64,000 nt of DNA. Source: Pyxidicoccus xibeiensis. GTDB taxonomy: Bacteria > Myxococcota > Myxococcia > Myxococcales > Myxococcaceae. The notes beneath the pieces were generated by a model, which was not told the DNA's origin, ran no database searches, and was given only the letters and a program-made list of their open reading frames with translations. Shown here one piece after another: positions 11,429 to 21,211 of the stretch (position 1 is the stretch's first letter; the number at the start of each line of letters is the position of its first letter). A program made the position numbers and the translations under genes. Location of the stretch: contig NZ_JAJVKV010000017.1 in assembly GCF_024198175.1 (NCBI RefSeq), positions 1-64,000 on the forward strand, in the 5' to 3' direction.

Positions 11429-12100
11429 ATGCGCGTCTCCCGCTTCAACCCCCGCAACCGCGGCTTTACCCTCATCGAGCTGATGATCGTCGTCGCCATC
11501 ATCGGCATCCTGGCGGCCATCGCCATCCCGAACTTCATCAAGTTCCAGGCGCGCTCCAAGCAGGGTGAGGCGAAGTCCAACCTCAAGGGTCTGTTCACCG
11601 CCCAGAAGTCCTACTTCCAGGAGAAGGACCGCTACTCCGGTCTGGCCGGCGCCATCGGCTTCGCCCCCGAGCGCGGCAACCGCTACGCCTATGTGATCTC
11701 CGCCGCGGTTCCCGCGGGCTCCGGCGCCGTCCCCCAGGACCGCTCCGTCGCGGCCATTCCCAACACGGCGAACCACATCATCCAGGTCGACACGTTCAAG
11801 TTCCAGTTCATGCCGGACGGCATCACGCAGACCCTGCCCAACCCCCCGATGACGGTGAACGGCGGCCTGCCGAACGCGGCCGGTCTGTACCAGAACGCGG
11901 GCACCTCGCACTTCCTGCACACCGCCGTGGGTAACATCGACAACGATGTGACCGCCGGTCTCGGGTACGACCAGTGGTTCATCGCCTCGCAGTCGGTGGG
12001 CGGTGTCGCCCCGTCCGCGTGCAACGCCTTCCAGCCGGACGAGCTGAACGCGGCCGAGGGCCTGCCGTACAACATGAACAACGACGTCGAGTGCCAGTAA
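11429..12100 (+). CDS. pilA: type IV major pilin PilA
   Basis: A 223-residue prepilin. A 12-residue positively charged leader ends in Gly; PilD should cut before Phe in [20 protein letters not shown], leaving a 211-residue pilin with Glu5. The N-terminal helix continues [19 protein letters not shown]. The C-terminal half (about 85-223) is the variable globular head and has few cysteines (two near the C-terminus, in PSACNAF and NDVECQ). The N-terminus matches the M. xanthus PilA I remember; the head does not. It is monocistronic: its own sigma-54-type promoter lies upstream and a strong hairpin follows the stop. The ribosome site is GAGGA before the ATG. Confidence 0.98.
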   Translation: MRVSRFNPRNRGFTLIELMIVVAIIGILAAIAIPNFIKFQARSKQGEAKSNLKGLFTAQKSYFQEKDRYSGLAGAIGFAPERGNRYAYVISAAVPAGSGAVPQDRSVAAIPNTANHIIQVDTFKFQFMPDGITQTLPNPPMTVNGGLPNAAGLYQNAGTSHFLHTAVGNIDNDVTAGLGYDQWFIASQSVGGVAPSACNAFQPDELNAAEGLPYNMNNDVECQ

Positions 12101-12125
12101 GCGCTCGCGGCTGATTGAAGCTCCG

Positions 12126-12163
12126 GGGGGAGGACAGGCCACGTGCCTGTCCTCCCCCTTCTT
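12126..12163 (+). terminator. strong terminator after pilA
   Basis: A perfect 14-bp inverted repeat (left arm 12126-12139, right arm 12145-12158, loop CACGT), starting 25 bases after the pilA stop and followed by a pyrimidine stretch TTCTTC. It would isolate the highly expressed pilin transcript from pilG. Confidence 0.85.
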
Positions 12164-12245
12164 CGTGGAGCGGTATCTCGCAGTCCGAGCAGGCACCGTT
12201 CAGCGTGAAGGCGCCTGCTGACATCTGGAAACGCCACCAGCGATA

Positions 12246-13139
12246 ATGGCCGCCGCCTCTATGTCGAGCCGCCTCCTCTGGTCCCTCGTTCTTGCCCTGT
12301 CCGCGACGCTGTGCGTGGTGCTCGCCACGCCCCCGGTGCGTCCCGGCCGGCAGGGCCACCTCCCCCCGCTGCTTCCCCGGCTGGAAGTGGTGCGCGCGGT
12401 GGGGGCCCCCATCCACCACCTCGTCACGGACTACTTCTGGATTCAGACCATCCAGGCGGTGGGCAAGGCCAACACCCGTCACGAGTACCGTGACATCTAC
12501 GCCTACGCGGACCTGGTGACGGAGCTCGACCCCAAGTTCCGTCAGGTCTACCTCTTCGCGGGTATCGCCATCCCGTTCCATGCGCGGGGCGGCAAGTGGT
12601 TCAACACGGAGGAGTCGACGCAGCTGCTGGAGAAGGGCCTGCGCAACTTTCCGGACCACGTCTACCTGCGCATCATGCTGGCCTACAACCTGAGCACCTT
12701 CCATCGCCAGTACGAGCGGGCTGCGAAGATCATCGAGGAGGCCGCGAAGCTGCCGGACGCCCCCGAGTACCTGGCGGGCCTGGCGACGCGGCTGCATGCG
12801 CAGGCCGGCAACTTCGACGCGGGCCTCGACTTCGCGCGCTCCCTGGCGCAGTCCTCCGACGAGCCGGAGACGCGGGAGCTCTTCGAGCGCCGGGTGAAGG
12901 AGCTGGAGCTGGAGCGGGAGCTCAGCCGGGTCGACGCGGCCGTCCAGGCCTACCGCCAGCGCGAGGGCCGCCTGCCTTCGGGACTCCCGGACCTGGTGAG
13001 GGCGGGTGACCTGCCACGCGTGCCGGAGGACCCGCTGGGCGGCGTCATCCAGCTGGATGAGGAAGGCCGGAGCCACTCGACGGCCCAGGAGAAGCGATTG
13101 ACCGACTTCGCGCGAGCGAACATGGAGGAAGCGCCGTGA
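12246..13139 (+). CDS. pilG: PilG, ABC-system accessory protein of the pilus locus
   Basis: A 297-residue protein with one N-terminal membrane anchor or signal (LLWSLVLALSATLCVVLA, about 10-27) and an extracytoplasmic helical repeat region (YADLVTELDPKFRQVYLFAG, then TPR-like helices). Its place between pilA and pilH, with a 4-base overlap into pilH, matches M. xanthus pilG, which with pilH and pilI forms an ABC system required for pilus formation. The transported substrate is not known. A second ATG at 12261 (MSSRLL) is an alternative start. Confidence 0.85.
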   Translation: MAAASMSSRLLWSLVLALSATLCVVLATPPVRPGRQGHLPPLLPRLEVVRAVGAPIHHLVTDYFWIQTIQAVGKANTRHEYRDIYAYADLVTELDPKFRQVYLFAGIAIPFHARGGKWFNTEESTQLLEKGLRNFPDHVYLRIMLAYNLSTFHRQYERAAKIIEEAAKLPDAPEYLAGLATRLHAQAGNFDAGLDFARSLAQSSDEPETRELFERRVKELELERELSRVDAAVQAYRQREGRLPSGLPDLVRAGDLPRVPEDPLGGVIQLDEEGRSHSTAQEKRLTDFARANMEEAP

Positions 13140-14098
13140 GCAGCAGCCTGCCTATCGACGTCCGAGGGCTCTCCAAGACGTACCGACTGGGCTTCTGGAT
13201 GAACCGTCAGGTCCGGGCGCTCCAGGGGTTGGACCTGGAGGTGCAGCCCGGCCAGGTCTACGGGCTGCTCGGTCCGAACGGCGCGGGCAAGTCCACCACC
13301 ATCAAGATCCTCATGAACCTGGTGCAGGCGTCCGTCGGCGAGGCCCGCCTCTTCGGCCTGCCGCCCACGGATGAGGAGGCGCGGCGGCAGGTGGGCTTCC
13401 TCCCGGAGAACCCCGCGCCCTACGAGTACCTGACGGGAGTGGAGCTGGTGACACTGGCGGGGCAGCTGGCGGGGCTGAGCGGCCACGAGCTGGACCAGCG
13501 GGTGAAGGAAGTCATTGGCATGGTGGAGATGGAGCGCGCCGCGAAGCTCCAGATTCGCCGCTACTCCAAGGGCATGATTCAGCGCATCAGCCTGGCGCAG
13601 GCCATCGTCAACCGGCCGAAGCTGCTCATCCTGGACGAGCCCACGTCGGGCCTGGACCCGGTGGGCCGCCGTCAGGTGAGAGACCTCATCCTCGCCGAGC
13701 GTCAGCGGGGGACGACCATCCTCTTCTGCACGCACATCATCTCGGACGTGGAGGCGCTCTGCGAGCGGGTGGTGGTGCTGGTGGGCGGCCGGCGGGTGCG
13801 CGAGGGCAGCGTGCGGGAGCTACTGTCGGGTCAGGCGCCCGTGGTGGAGATGACGGTGGAGGGGCTGTCGCTGGGACAGCTCCAGGGGTTCGGCCACGAG
13901 CTCACGTACGCGCAGGACTTCGGGGACCGGGTGCTCTTGCGCACCGGCAACGAGGCCGCGCAGTCCCTGCTTCAGCAGGCGCTCCTGCACGGAGGGCGGG
14001 TGACGCAGGTGCAGCCGACCCGCTACTCGCTGGAGGACCTGTTCCTCGACGCCCTCAAGGAGGCGAAGCACGGCACGGTAGGAGGAGAGATTTCATGA
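13136..14098 (+). CDS. pilH: ABC transporter ATP-binding protein PilH
   Basis: A 320-residue nucleotide-binding subunit. Walker A is GPNGAGKST (about 47-55), Walker B LLILDEPTSGLD, and an H-loop lies in CTHIISD. The ABC signature is YSKGMIQR rather than LSGGQ, a form common in drug/polysaccharide exporters of the CcmA/DRR type. The C-terminal 80 residues are typical of that group. The GTG start overlaps the pilG stop and GGAGGA lies upstream, so translation is coupled; pilI also overlaps. It presumably energises PilI. Confidence 0.92.
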   Translation: MSSSLPIDVRGLSKTYRLGFWMNRQVRALQGLDLEVQPGQVYGLLGPNGAGKSTTIKILMNLVQASVGEARLFGLPPTDEEARRQVGFLPENPAPYEYLTGVELVTLAGQLAGLSGHELDQRVKEVIGMVEMERAAKLQIRRYSKGMIQRISLAQAIVNRPKLLILDEPTSGLDPVGRRQVRDLILAERQRGTTILFCTHIISDVEALCERVVVLVGGRRVREGSVRELLSGQAPVVEMTVEGLSLGQLQGFGHELTYAQDFGDRVLLRTGNEAAQSLLQQALLHGGRVTQVQPTRYSLEDLFLDALKEAKHGTVGGEIS

Positions 14099-14865
14099 TT
14101 CGCGAGTTCGGTGCGCTCACGCTCAATGGGTTCCGCGAGGCGCGGCGCAACCGCGTCAGCGTCGTGGTGGCGGTCTTCACGCTCGGCCTGCTGCTGGCGT
14201 CCACGCTCGTCACCAACGTCACGGTCTACACGTTCCAGCGGGTGCTGTCGGACGTGGGGCTGGGGGCCATGTGCCTCACCCTGGTGCTGCTGGCCATCTT
14301 CCTGTCCAGTGGCCTGCTCAGCCGCGAAATCGAGCGGCGGACCATCTTCCTCATCGTCTCCAAGCCCATCTCCCGCGCGCTGTTCATCGTCGGGCGGCTG
14401 GCCGGCAACATGCTGACGCTGGCGGTGCTGCTGCTGGCCATGTCGGTGGTGTTCTTCCTCCAGGTGGCGCTCTACGGGGTGCCCGTCACCACGCCCCAGG
14501 TGGTGGCCGCGGGCATGCTCTGGGTGGAGCTGCTGGTCATCTCCAGCGTGGGCTTCGCGCTGTCCAGCTTCGCCAGCCAGCTCGTCTCGGCGGTGGTGAC
14601 CACGGGCGTGTACTTCGCGGGCCACCTGTCGGCGGACATCTACAACCTGGCGACCCGCTCGAACTCCCTCGCCATCCAGTGGCTGGGCAAGGGCGTCTAC
14701 TACGTCCTCCCCAACCTGGCCCGGCTCAACTTCCGGCCCCAGGCGGCGTATGACGTGGTGACGCCGGCAATGGACATCGTGAAGTCGGCGGCCTATGGAG
14801 TCGGCTACGCGGGGGTGATGGTGGCGCTCGCCGTCTTCATCTTCAGCCGGCGCGACTTCAAGTGA
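14095..14865 (+). CDS. pilI: ABC transporter permease PilI
   Basis: A 256-residue membrane protein with about six helices (VVVAVFTLGLLLAST, MCLTLVLLAIFLSSGLL, LTLAVLLLAMSVVFFLQVAL, and others) and the permease-type sequence ISREIERRTIFLIVSKPISR, which resembles ABC-2 export permeases. Overlap with pilH is four bases (ATGA) and GGAGGAGA precedes the start. With PilG and PilH it should form the pilus-linked ABC system. Substrate unknown. Confidence 0.88.
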   Translation: MIREFGALTLNGFREARRNRVSVVVAVFTLGLLLASTLVTNVTVYTFQRVLSDVGLGAMCLTLVLLAIFLSSGLLSREIERRTIFLIVSKPISRALFIVGRLAGNMLTLAVLLLAMSVVFFLQVALYGVPVTTPQVVAAGMLWVELLVISSVGFALSSFASQLVSAVVTTGVYFAGHLSADIYNLATRSNSLAIQWLGKGVYYVLPNLARLNFRPQAAYDVVTPAMDIVKSAAYGVGYAGVMVALAVFIFSRRDFK

Positions 14866-14903
14866 AGCGGGTGGGGCTCCTGGCTGCCCACCGGTAGAGG
14901 TCC

Positions 14904-15905
14904 ATGGTGGAAGGCTTCTTCGCCGCCTGGCTGTTCGTCACCGGCCTGGTCGTGGGCAGTTTCCTCAACGTCGTCATCGCGCGGGTGCCGCTGGAGCAGA
15001 GCATCGTCCGCCCGCGCTCGCGCTGCCCGAAGTGCGGGCACGTCCTCGCCTGGTACGAGAACATCCCGCTCGTGTCGTGGATGGCGCTGCGGGCGCGCTG
15101 CCGCGGCTGCGCCACCCCCATCTCCATCCGCTACCCGCTGGTGGAGCTGCTCACGGGGCTGCTGTGGTTCGCGTGCCTGCGCCGCTTCGGCTGGACGTAC
15201 GAGCTCGCCCCGGCGCTGGTGCTCGTCACCCTGCTGGTGCCGCTCACCTTCATCGACCTGGACCACTGGATACTGCCGCGCTCCATCACCGTGTCCGGCA
15301 TGTTCGCCGGGCTGGTGCTGGCCTGGCCCCGGGGGCTGGACGCGTTCTGGGACGCGGTGTGGGGGCTCGTGGTGGGCTTCCTGGCCTTCCGGCTGATGGA
15401 GTACGTGGGCTGGAAGTTCTTCAAGAAAGAGGCGCTCGGCGCGGGGGACAAGTACCTCGTCGCCATGCTGGGGGCCTTCCTCTCCTGGCGCGCGCTGCTC
15501 GGCATCCTCCTCTTCGCCTCGCTGCAGGGCGCGGTGGTGGGCATCCTGATGCTGGCCCTGACGGGCCGGGCGGGGCCGCGCGGGGAGGCGACGGAAGGCC
15601 CCGAGGGCTCGGACGGCGAGGCGCCCGCCGGTGAGGAGCCGCCGCTCACCATGACGTGGGAGTTCACGAAGCCCGGCCTGCCGCTGTGGCAGCGGCTGCT
15701 GCTGGTGCCGGTGTGCCTGCTGCTCCAGCCCATCCCCGACGCGCCCCTGGACGAGGAGGGGGAGGAGGAGGACTGGGTGCCGGACCGCACCAGCATCCCC
15801 TTCGGCCCGTGGCTGGCGCTGGCGGGGCTGGAGGTGCTGCTGCTGGGCCCGTGGCTGTCGCGGGTGCTGCCGCCGGAAATCGGCCTGATGCTGGGCGCCG
15901 GATGA
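14904..15905 (+). CDS. pilD: prepilin peptidase / N-methyltransferase PilD
   Basis: A 333-residue inner-membrane aspartic protease that removes the PilA leader and methylates the new N-terminal Phe. The zinc-binding loop has CPKCGH and CRGC (about 34-75). Catalytic Asp residues lie in FIDLDHWILP and in the GxGD motif LGAGDKYLVAMLG. Between that motif and the last helix there is an unusually long hydrophilic, acidic region (about 222-295, including EEGEEEDW). Start ATG after AGAGGT. The stop overlaps the pilS2 start by four bases. Confidence 0.96.
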   Translation: MVEGFFAAWLFVTGLVVGSFLNVVIARVPLEQSIVRPRSRCPKCGHVLAWYENIPLVSWMALRARCRGCATPISIRYPLVELLTGLLWFACLRRFGWTYELAPALVLVTLLVPLTFIDLDHWILPRSITVSGMFAGLVLAWPRGLDAFWDAVWGLVVGFLAFRLMEYVGWKFFKKEALGAGDKYLVAMLGAFLSWRALLGILLFASLQGAVVGILMLALTGRAGPRGEATEGPEGSDGEAPAGEEPPLTMTWEFTKPGLPLWQRLLLVPVCLLLQPIPDAPLDEEGEEEDWVPDRTSIPFGPWLALAGLEVLLLGPWLSRVLPPEIGLMLGAG

Positions 15906-17023
15906 AGTGGCGCATCGCCAGCGTGGCGTTCCTGCTGGGCTCGCTGTCCACGGGGCTCACGTGGCTGTCGGTGCAGCCGGTCCTCATCCGCCTGCTGGAC
16001 GTGGTGCGCCGGTTGGCGCCCCCGGGCAGCGCGGAGGCGGAGGTGCTGGCGCGGGTGAAGGGCCTGCTGCCGCTGGCGCTCGGACTGGACCTGGTGGCGC
16101 TGACGGTGCTGGCGTACGTGGTGCTGGATTTGACGGTGGGCCGCCCGCTGCGCAGCACCGAGGCGGTGGTGGAGCAGTTCGGCAGGCTGGAGCTGGACGC
16201 GCACCTGGTGCCCGCGCAGGGTGGGCCCTTGTTGTCGCGCATGCAGCGCGCGCTGCGGCGCATGGCGGAGGCGCTCCAGGCGGAGCAGACCCTCACGCGC
16301 TCGCAGATGGAGTCGCTGCGCGAGGCCAACGCCCGGCTGGCGCGCGCGCAGACGGAGCTGGTGTCGTCGGAGCGGCTGGCCACGGTGGGCCGGCTGGCCG
16401 CGGGCGTGGCGCACGAGGTGGGAAATCCCCTGTCGGGCATCCTCGGCTACGTGGCGCTGGCGCGCACGAAGGCCTCCACGCCGGAGGTGAAGGACTTCCT
16501 GGACCGCATCGACCACGAGGTGCAGCGCATCGACCACATCATCCGCGGGCTGCTGGACTTGGGGCGCCCCGGTTCGGCCTCGCTGGGGCCGGTGGAGCTG
16601 GGCGCGGTGGTGGAGACGTGCGTGCGGCTGGTGCGCGCCACGCCGGAACTGGCCGGGGTGACGGTGGAGCTGGGGCTGGAGCCGGGGCTGCTGGCCCGGG
16701 CGGACCCGGGGCCCCTGTCGCAGATCCTCATCAACCTGCTGCTCAACGCCGGGCAGGCCATGGGAGGGCAGGGGAGGGTACACGTCACCAGCCGGCGTGA
16801 GGGGGACGAGGCGTGGCTGGTGGTGGAGGACGCCGGCCCTGGCATTCCTCCCGAGGTGATGGAGCGCCTGTTCGAGCCCTTCTTCACCACCAAGGGGCGG
16901 CAGGGCACCGGCCTGGGGCTGGCGGTGTCGCTGCGCCTGGCGCAGGTGATGGGCGGCCGCCTGCTGGCGGAGAACGCCCCGGCAGGCGGTGCCCGCTTCA
17001 CCGTGTCCCTACCCGCACCCTGA
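15902..17023 (+). CDS. pilS2: second sensor histidine kinase of the pil locus
   Basis: A 373-residue kinase with two membrane segments (about 5-25 and 55-80), a HAMP-like/coiled linker, the H-box AAGVAHEVGNPLSGILGY, N-box ILINLLLNAGQAM and G-box GRQGTGLGLAVSLRLAQ. It has no PAS domain, unlike PilS. The start overlaps the pilD stop (ATGA). With the next gene it forms a two-component pair corresponding in position to M. xanthus pilS2/pilR2. Signal unknown. Confidence 0.88.
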   Translation: MKWRIASVAFLLGSLSTGLTWLSVQPVLIRLLDVVRRLAPPGSAEAEVLARVKGLLPLALGLDLVALTVLAYVVLDLTVGRPLRSTEAVVEQFGRLELDAHLVPAQGGPLLSRMQRALRRMAEALQAEQTLTRSQMESLREANARLARAQTELVSSERLATVGRLAAGVAHEVGNPLSGILGYVALARTKASTPEVKDFLDRIDHEVQRIDHIIRGLLDLGRPGSASLGPVELGAVVETCVRLVRATPELAGVTVELGLEPGLLARADPGPLSQILINLLLNAGQAMGGQGRVHVTSRREGDEAWLVVEDAGPGIPPEVMERLFEPFFTTKGRQGTGLGLAVSLRLAQVMGGRLLAENAPAGGARFTVSLPAP

Positions 17024-17101
17024 GAGGAAGAGCGCTTCCTACCGGCCAGGAGCTATCGGCTTCGGCGTGGCTGGGGGATGATGCCTCGCAACGGCCCCTC
17101 C

Positions 17102-18532
<1,431 letters not shown>

Positions 18533-18560
18533 GCGGCGGACACAGCCTGCCTGCCTGCAT

Positions 18561-18589
18561 TTGACGGAAAGCGCCGGGGGCCTGAAAAT
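18561..18589 (+). promoter_or_regulatory. putative promoter for pilM-N-O-P-Q
   Basis: TTGACG (18561-18566), 17 bases, then GAAAAT (18584-18589), four of six to TATAAT, in the 200-bp gap after pilR2. A second TTGACG at 18689 has no acceptable -10 partner. Weak prediction. Confidence 0.3.
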
Positions 18590-18692
18590 CGGGCCTTCGC
18601 GACGGTGTCGAGGGGCCCGGCGCGGTGTGTGGTGTAGGGCCCCGTCCGTCCGGAGGGCAGGCGGGCTCCAGGCACTTTCTAGGAGGGGTTGA

Positions 18693-18713
18693 CGGCCAGT
18701 GTTACGCTGGCCG
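18693..18713. repeat. inverted repeat just upstream of pilM
   Basis: CGGCCAG and CTGGCCG separated by seven bases (TGTTACG), ending 19 bases before the pilM ATG. It could be a leader hairpin or an operator; nothing else supports either. Confidence 0.4.
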
Positions 18714-18732
18714 CCTCTCGACGGAGTCAAGC

Positions 18733-19815
18733 ATGGCGAAGGGCAAACTGGCACTCGGCCTGGATATCGGTTCGACGTCCATCAAGATGATTCTCCTCAA
18801 GGAGCAGCGCAAGCGGGGCGAGCGCAGCTTCGCGCTGCAGAGCTTCGGCATGAAGCCGCTGCCTCCGGAGGCCATCGTCGACGGCGCGTTGATGAACTCC
18901 ACGGCCATCGTCCAGGCCGTGCAGGAGCTGATGTCCGAGCTGAAGGTGAAGGGCAAGGACGTCGCCATCGGCGTGTCCGGTCACTCGGTCATCATCAAGA
19001 AGATCCAGATGCCCCGCATGTCCCAGGACGAGCTCGAGGAGAGCATCCAGTGGGAAGCGGAGCAGTACATCCCGTTCGATGTGAAGGACGTGAACATCGA
19101 CACGCAGATCCTCGACGGCGGCGGCAACGACGCCACCGGGCAGATGGACGTGCTGCTGGTGGCCGCCAAGAAGGACATGATCAACGACTACACCACCGTC
19201 GTCTCGGAGGCGGGCCTCGCCCCGGTGGTGGTGGACGTGGACGCCTTCGCCGTCCAGAACATGTTCTCCGTCAACTACGACCTCCCGGAGAAGGAGACCG
19301 TGGTGCTCATCAACGCGGGCGCCTCGGTGGTGAACATCAACATCATCGCCAACGGCGTGACGGTGTTCACCCGTGACGTCACCATCGGTGGCAACCAGTT
19401 CACCGAAGAAATCCAGAAGCAGCTCAACGTCTCCTACGAGGAGGCGGAGGCGCTGAAGATCGGCGGCAACCGCGCGGACGCGGACGCCGTGGTGCCCCAG
19501 GAAGTCGAGCGCGTGCTCTCGAGCGTCGCCGAGCAGGTGGCCGGGGAAATCCAGCGCTCGCTGGACTTCTACGCGGGCACCGCCGCCGACTCCAACTTCA
19601 GCAAGGTCTACCTGTCGGGCGGCACGGCGAAGATTCCCGCGCTGTTCAAGACCATCGAGGCCCGCACGGGCGTGCCGGTGGAGATCCTCAATCCGTTCCG
19701 GAAGATCGAGGTGGACAACCGCAAGTTCGACCCCGCGTTCATCATGGACGTGGCGCCCATGGCGGCGGTGGCCGTGGGCCTGGCGCTGCGCAGCCCGGGC
19801 GACAAGCTGGCCTGA
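18733..19815 (+). CDS. pilM: pilus alignment protein PilM (FtsA-like ATPase fold)
   Basis: A 360-residue cytoplasmic actin-fold protein. It begins with the nucleotide-binding loop GLDIGSTSIKMILL and carries later phosphate-2 and adenosine motifs (NAGASVVNINIIANG, YLSGGTAKIP). It binds the cytoplasmic tail of PilN and forms the inner ring linking the motors to the PilNOP-PilQ trans-envelope complex. The open frame extends upstream, but the conserved start MAKGKLALG is at this ATG. It is first in the pilMNOPQ run. Confidence 0.97.
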   Translation: MAKGKLALGLDIGSTSIKMILLKEQRKRGERSFALQSFGMKPLPPEAIVDGALMNSTAIVQAVQELMSELKVKGKDVAIGVSGHSVIIKKIQMPRMSQDELEESIQWEAEQYIPFDVKDVNIDTQILDGGGNDATGQMDVLLVAAKKDMINDYTTVVSEAGLAPVVVDVDAFAVQNMFSVNYDLPEKETVVLINAGASVVNINIIANGVTVFTRDVTIGGNQFTEEIQKQLNVSYEEAEALKIGGNRADADAVVPQEVERVLSSVAEQVAGEIQRSLDFYAGTAADSNFSKVYLSGGTAKIPALFKTIEARTGVPVEILNPFRKIEVDNRKFDPAFIMDVAPMAAVAVGLALRSPGDKLA

Positions 19816-19830
19816 CCGGTCCACCCCTTA

Positions 19831-19852
19831 GGAGCCTCCGCGCGGAGGCTCC
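19831..19852. repeat. perfect 22-bp palindrome between pilM and pilN
   Basis: GGAGCCTCCGC and its exact complement form a 9-bp stem with a four-base loop in the RNA. It sits 15 bases after the pilM stop and 21 bases before the pilN start. No U-tract follows, so it is more likely an RNA stability or attenuation element, or a protein site, than a full terminator. Confidence 0.65.
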
Positions 19853-19873
19853 GGTCTCTAGGAGACGACGCAC

Positions 19874-20551
19874 ATGATGATTCGCATCAACCTGCTGCCC
19901 GTCCGGGCGGTGAAGAAGCGCGAGTTGGGCCGGCAGGTGCTGGTCCTGTTCGCCCTGGTCCTGCTCGGCGCGGGCGTGGGCAACTACCTCTGGTACGCGG
20001 ACCGCGACGGCGAGGCCACGCGCAACCGCATGGCCATCGCGCAGACGCGCACGAAGATCGCCGAGCTGGAGAAGGTCATCGGCGAGGTGAAGAACATCAA
20101 CGCCCGCAAGGCCGAGGTGGAGAAGAAGTTGGCCGTGCTGGACTCCCTTCGCAAGGGCCGCAACGGGCCGGTGCGCATGCTGGACGCGCTCGCCTCCGCC
20201 ACGCCGAAGAAGGTCTGGGTGAAGAGCTTCTCCGAGGCCAACAACCAGGTCTCCATCGACGCGGCCGCCGTGAGCCACGACGAGGTCGCCGAGTTCATGC
20301 GCGGCCTCAACGGCGTGGTGTGGACGCCCAAGGGCATGGGCCGCCTCGTGGACCAGCGCCGTGAGGCCAAGACGACGCGCGTGGAGCTGCTCACCGCCGA
20401 GGCCACCGTCGAGGAGTTCCCGGCGGCCGAGGTCACCCCCTTCTTCACCAACATCGACCTGACCAACGCCTCCCAGACCAAGCAGGGTCAGGCCGGCGGC
20501 GTGCCCCTGGTCGACTTCAAGATCACCCTCACGTCCAACTACGCCATCTGA
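19874..20551 (+). CDS. pilN: pilus alignment protein PilN
   Basis: A 225-residue bitopic protein. The short cytoplasmic tail has the PilM-binding motif IRINLLPVR. One membrane helix follows (VLVLFALVLLGAGVGNYLW, about 22-41), then a periplasmic coiled coil (AIAQTRTKIAELEKVIGEV) and a ferredoxin-like domain. It pairs with PilO. GGAGA precedes the start and two ATG codons are adjacent. The 3' third (about 150-200) is longer than in typical PilN. Confidence 0.94.
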   Translation: MMIRINLLPVRAVKKRELGRQVLVLFALVLLGAGVGNYLWYADRDGEATRNRMAIAQTRTKIAELEKVIGEVKNINARKAEVEKKLAVLDSLRKGRNGPVRMLDALASATPKKVWVKSFSEANNQVSIDAAAVSHDEVAEFMRGLNGVVWTPKGMGRLVDQRREAKTTRVELLTAEATVEEFPAAEVTPFFTNIDLTNASQTKQGQAGGVPLVDFKITLTSNYAI

Positions 20552-20565
20552 CCGAGGCCCACGCC

Positions 20566-21162
20566 ATGGACAAGTACCTGGATCAATTCGTCAAGGCGCC
20601 CCCGGCCACGAAGTTCGGCGGGCTGGGCATCGTCGTGCTGCTGATGACCGTCGCCAACTTCTTCCTCCTCATCCAGCCCACCGAGGACTCCATCAAGGTG
20701 ATGATGGCCCAGCGCCGCACGCTGGACCTGGAGCTGGCGGAGAAGAGCGAGATTGCGCAGAACCTCAACGACCGCCGTCGTGAGATGGACGTGCTGGAGC
20801 AGAAGCTCGCAGAGGCGCTGACGGAGCTGCCCGAGAAGAAGGACATCGAGGAGCTGCTCGCGCAGATCAACGACGTCGGCAAGAAGAGCGGGCTGGAGAT
20901 CTCCAGCGTGACGCCCGACAAGGAGTTCGTCGGCGGCGGCGAGTTCTTCGCGCGCATCCCCATCAAGATGACGGTGAGCGGCAACTACCATGAGATCGCC
21001 CTGTTCCTCCAGGAGATGGCGAACATGCGCCGCATCGTCAACGTCAACAACATCAAGCTCGATGCTCCCGCCCTGAAGAACGAGAAGGTCGTCCTGCAGA
21101 GCAGCTTCCTGGCGACGACGTTCCGCTTCGTCGAGCAGGCCAAGACCGACACCCCGAAGTAG
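20566..21162 (+). CDS. pilO: pilus alignment protein PilO
   Basis: A 198-residue bitopic protein: a 20-residue cytoplasmic N-terminus, a membrane helix (LGIVVLLMTVANFFLLI, about 20-37), a coiled coil (KVMMAQRRTLDLELAEKSEI), then a periplasmic ferredoxin-like domain containing IPIKMTVSGNYHEIALFLQE, the PilO hallmark. It heterodimerises with PilN and contacts PilP. Lies 14 bp after pilN. Confidence 0.95.
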   Translation: MDKYLDQFVKAPPATKFGGLGIVVLLMTVANFFLLIQPTEDSIKVMMAQRRTLDLELAEKSEIAQNLNDRRREMDVLEQKLAEALTELPEKKDIEELLAQINDVGKKSGLEISSVTPDKEFVGGGEFFARIPIKMTVSGNYHEIALFLQEMANMRRIVNVNNIKLDAPALKNEKVVLQSSFLATTFRFVEQAKTDTPK

Positions 21163-21211
21163 AACCAGAAACTTGATCCGCTCGAAAAGTAGGGCGACAA
21201 GGGGATTGAGG

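Noticed and set aside
18689-18694. TTGACG before pilM as a -35 box
   Set aside because: No acceptable -10 element at 16-18 bases; the TTGACG at 18561 fits slightly better.
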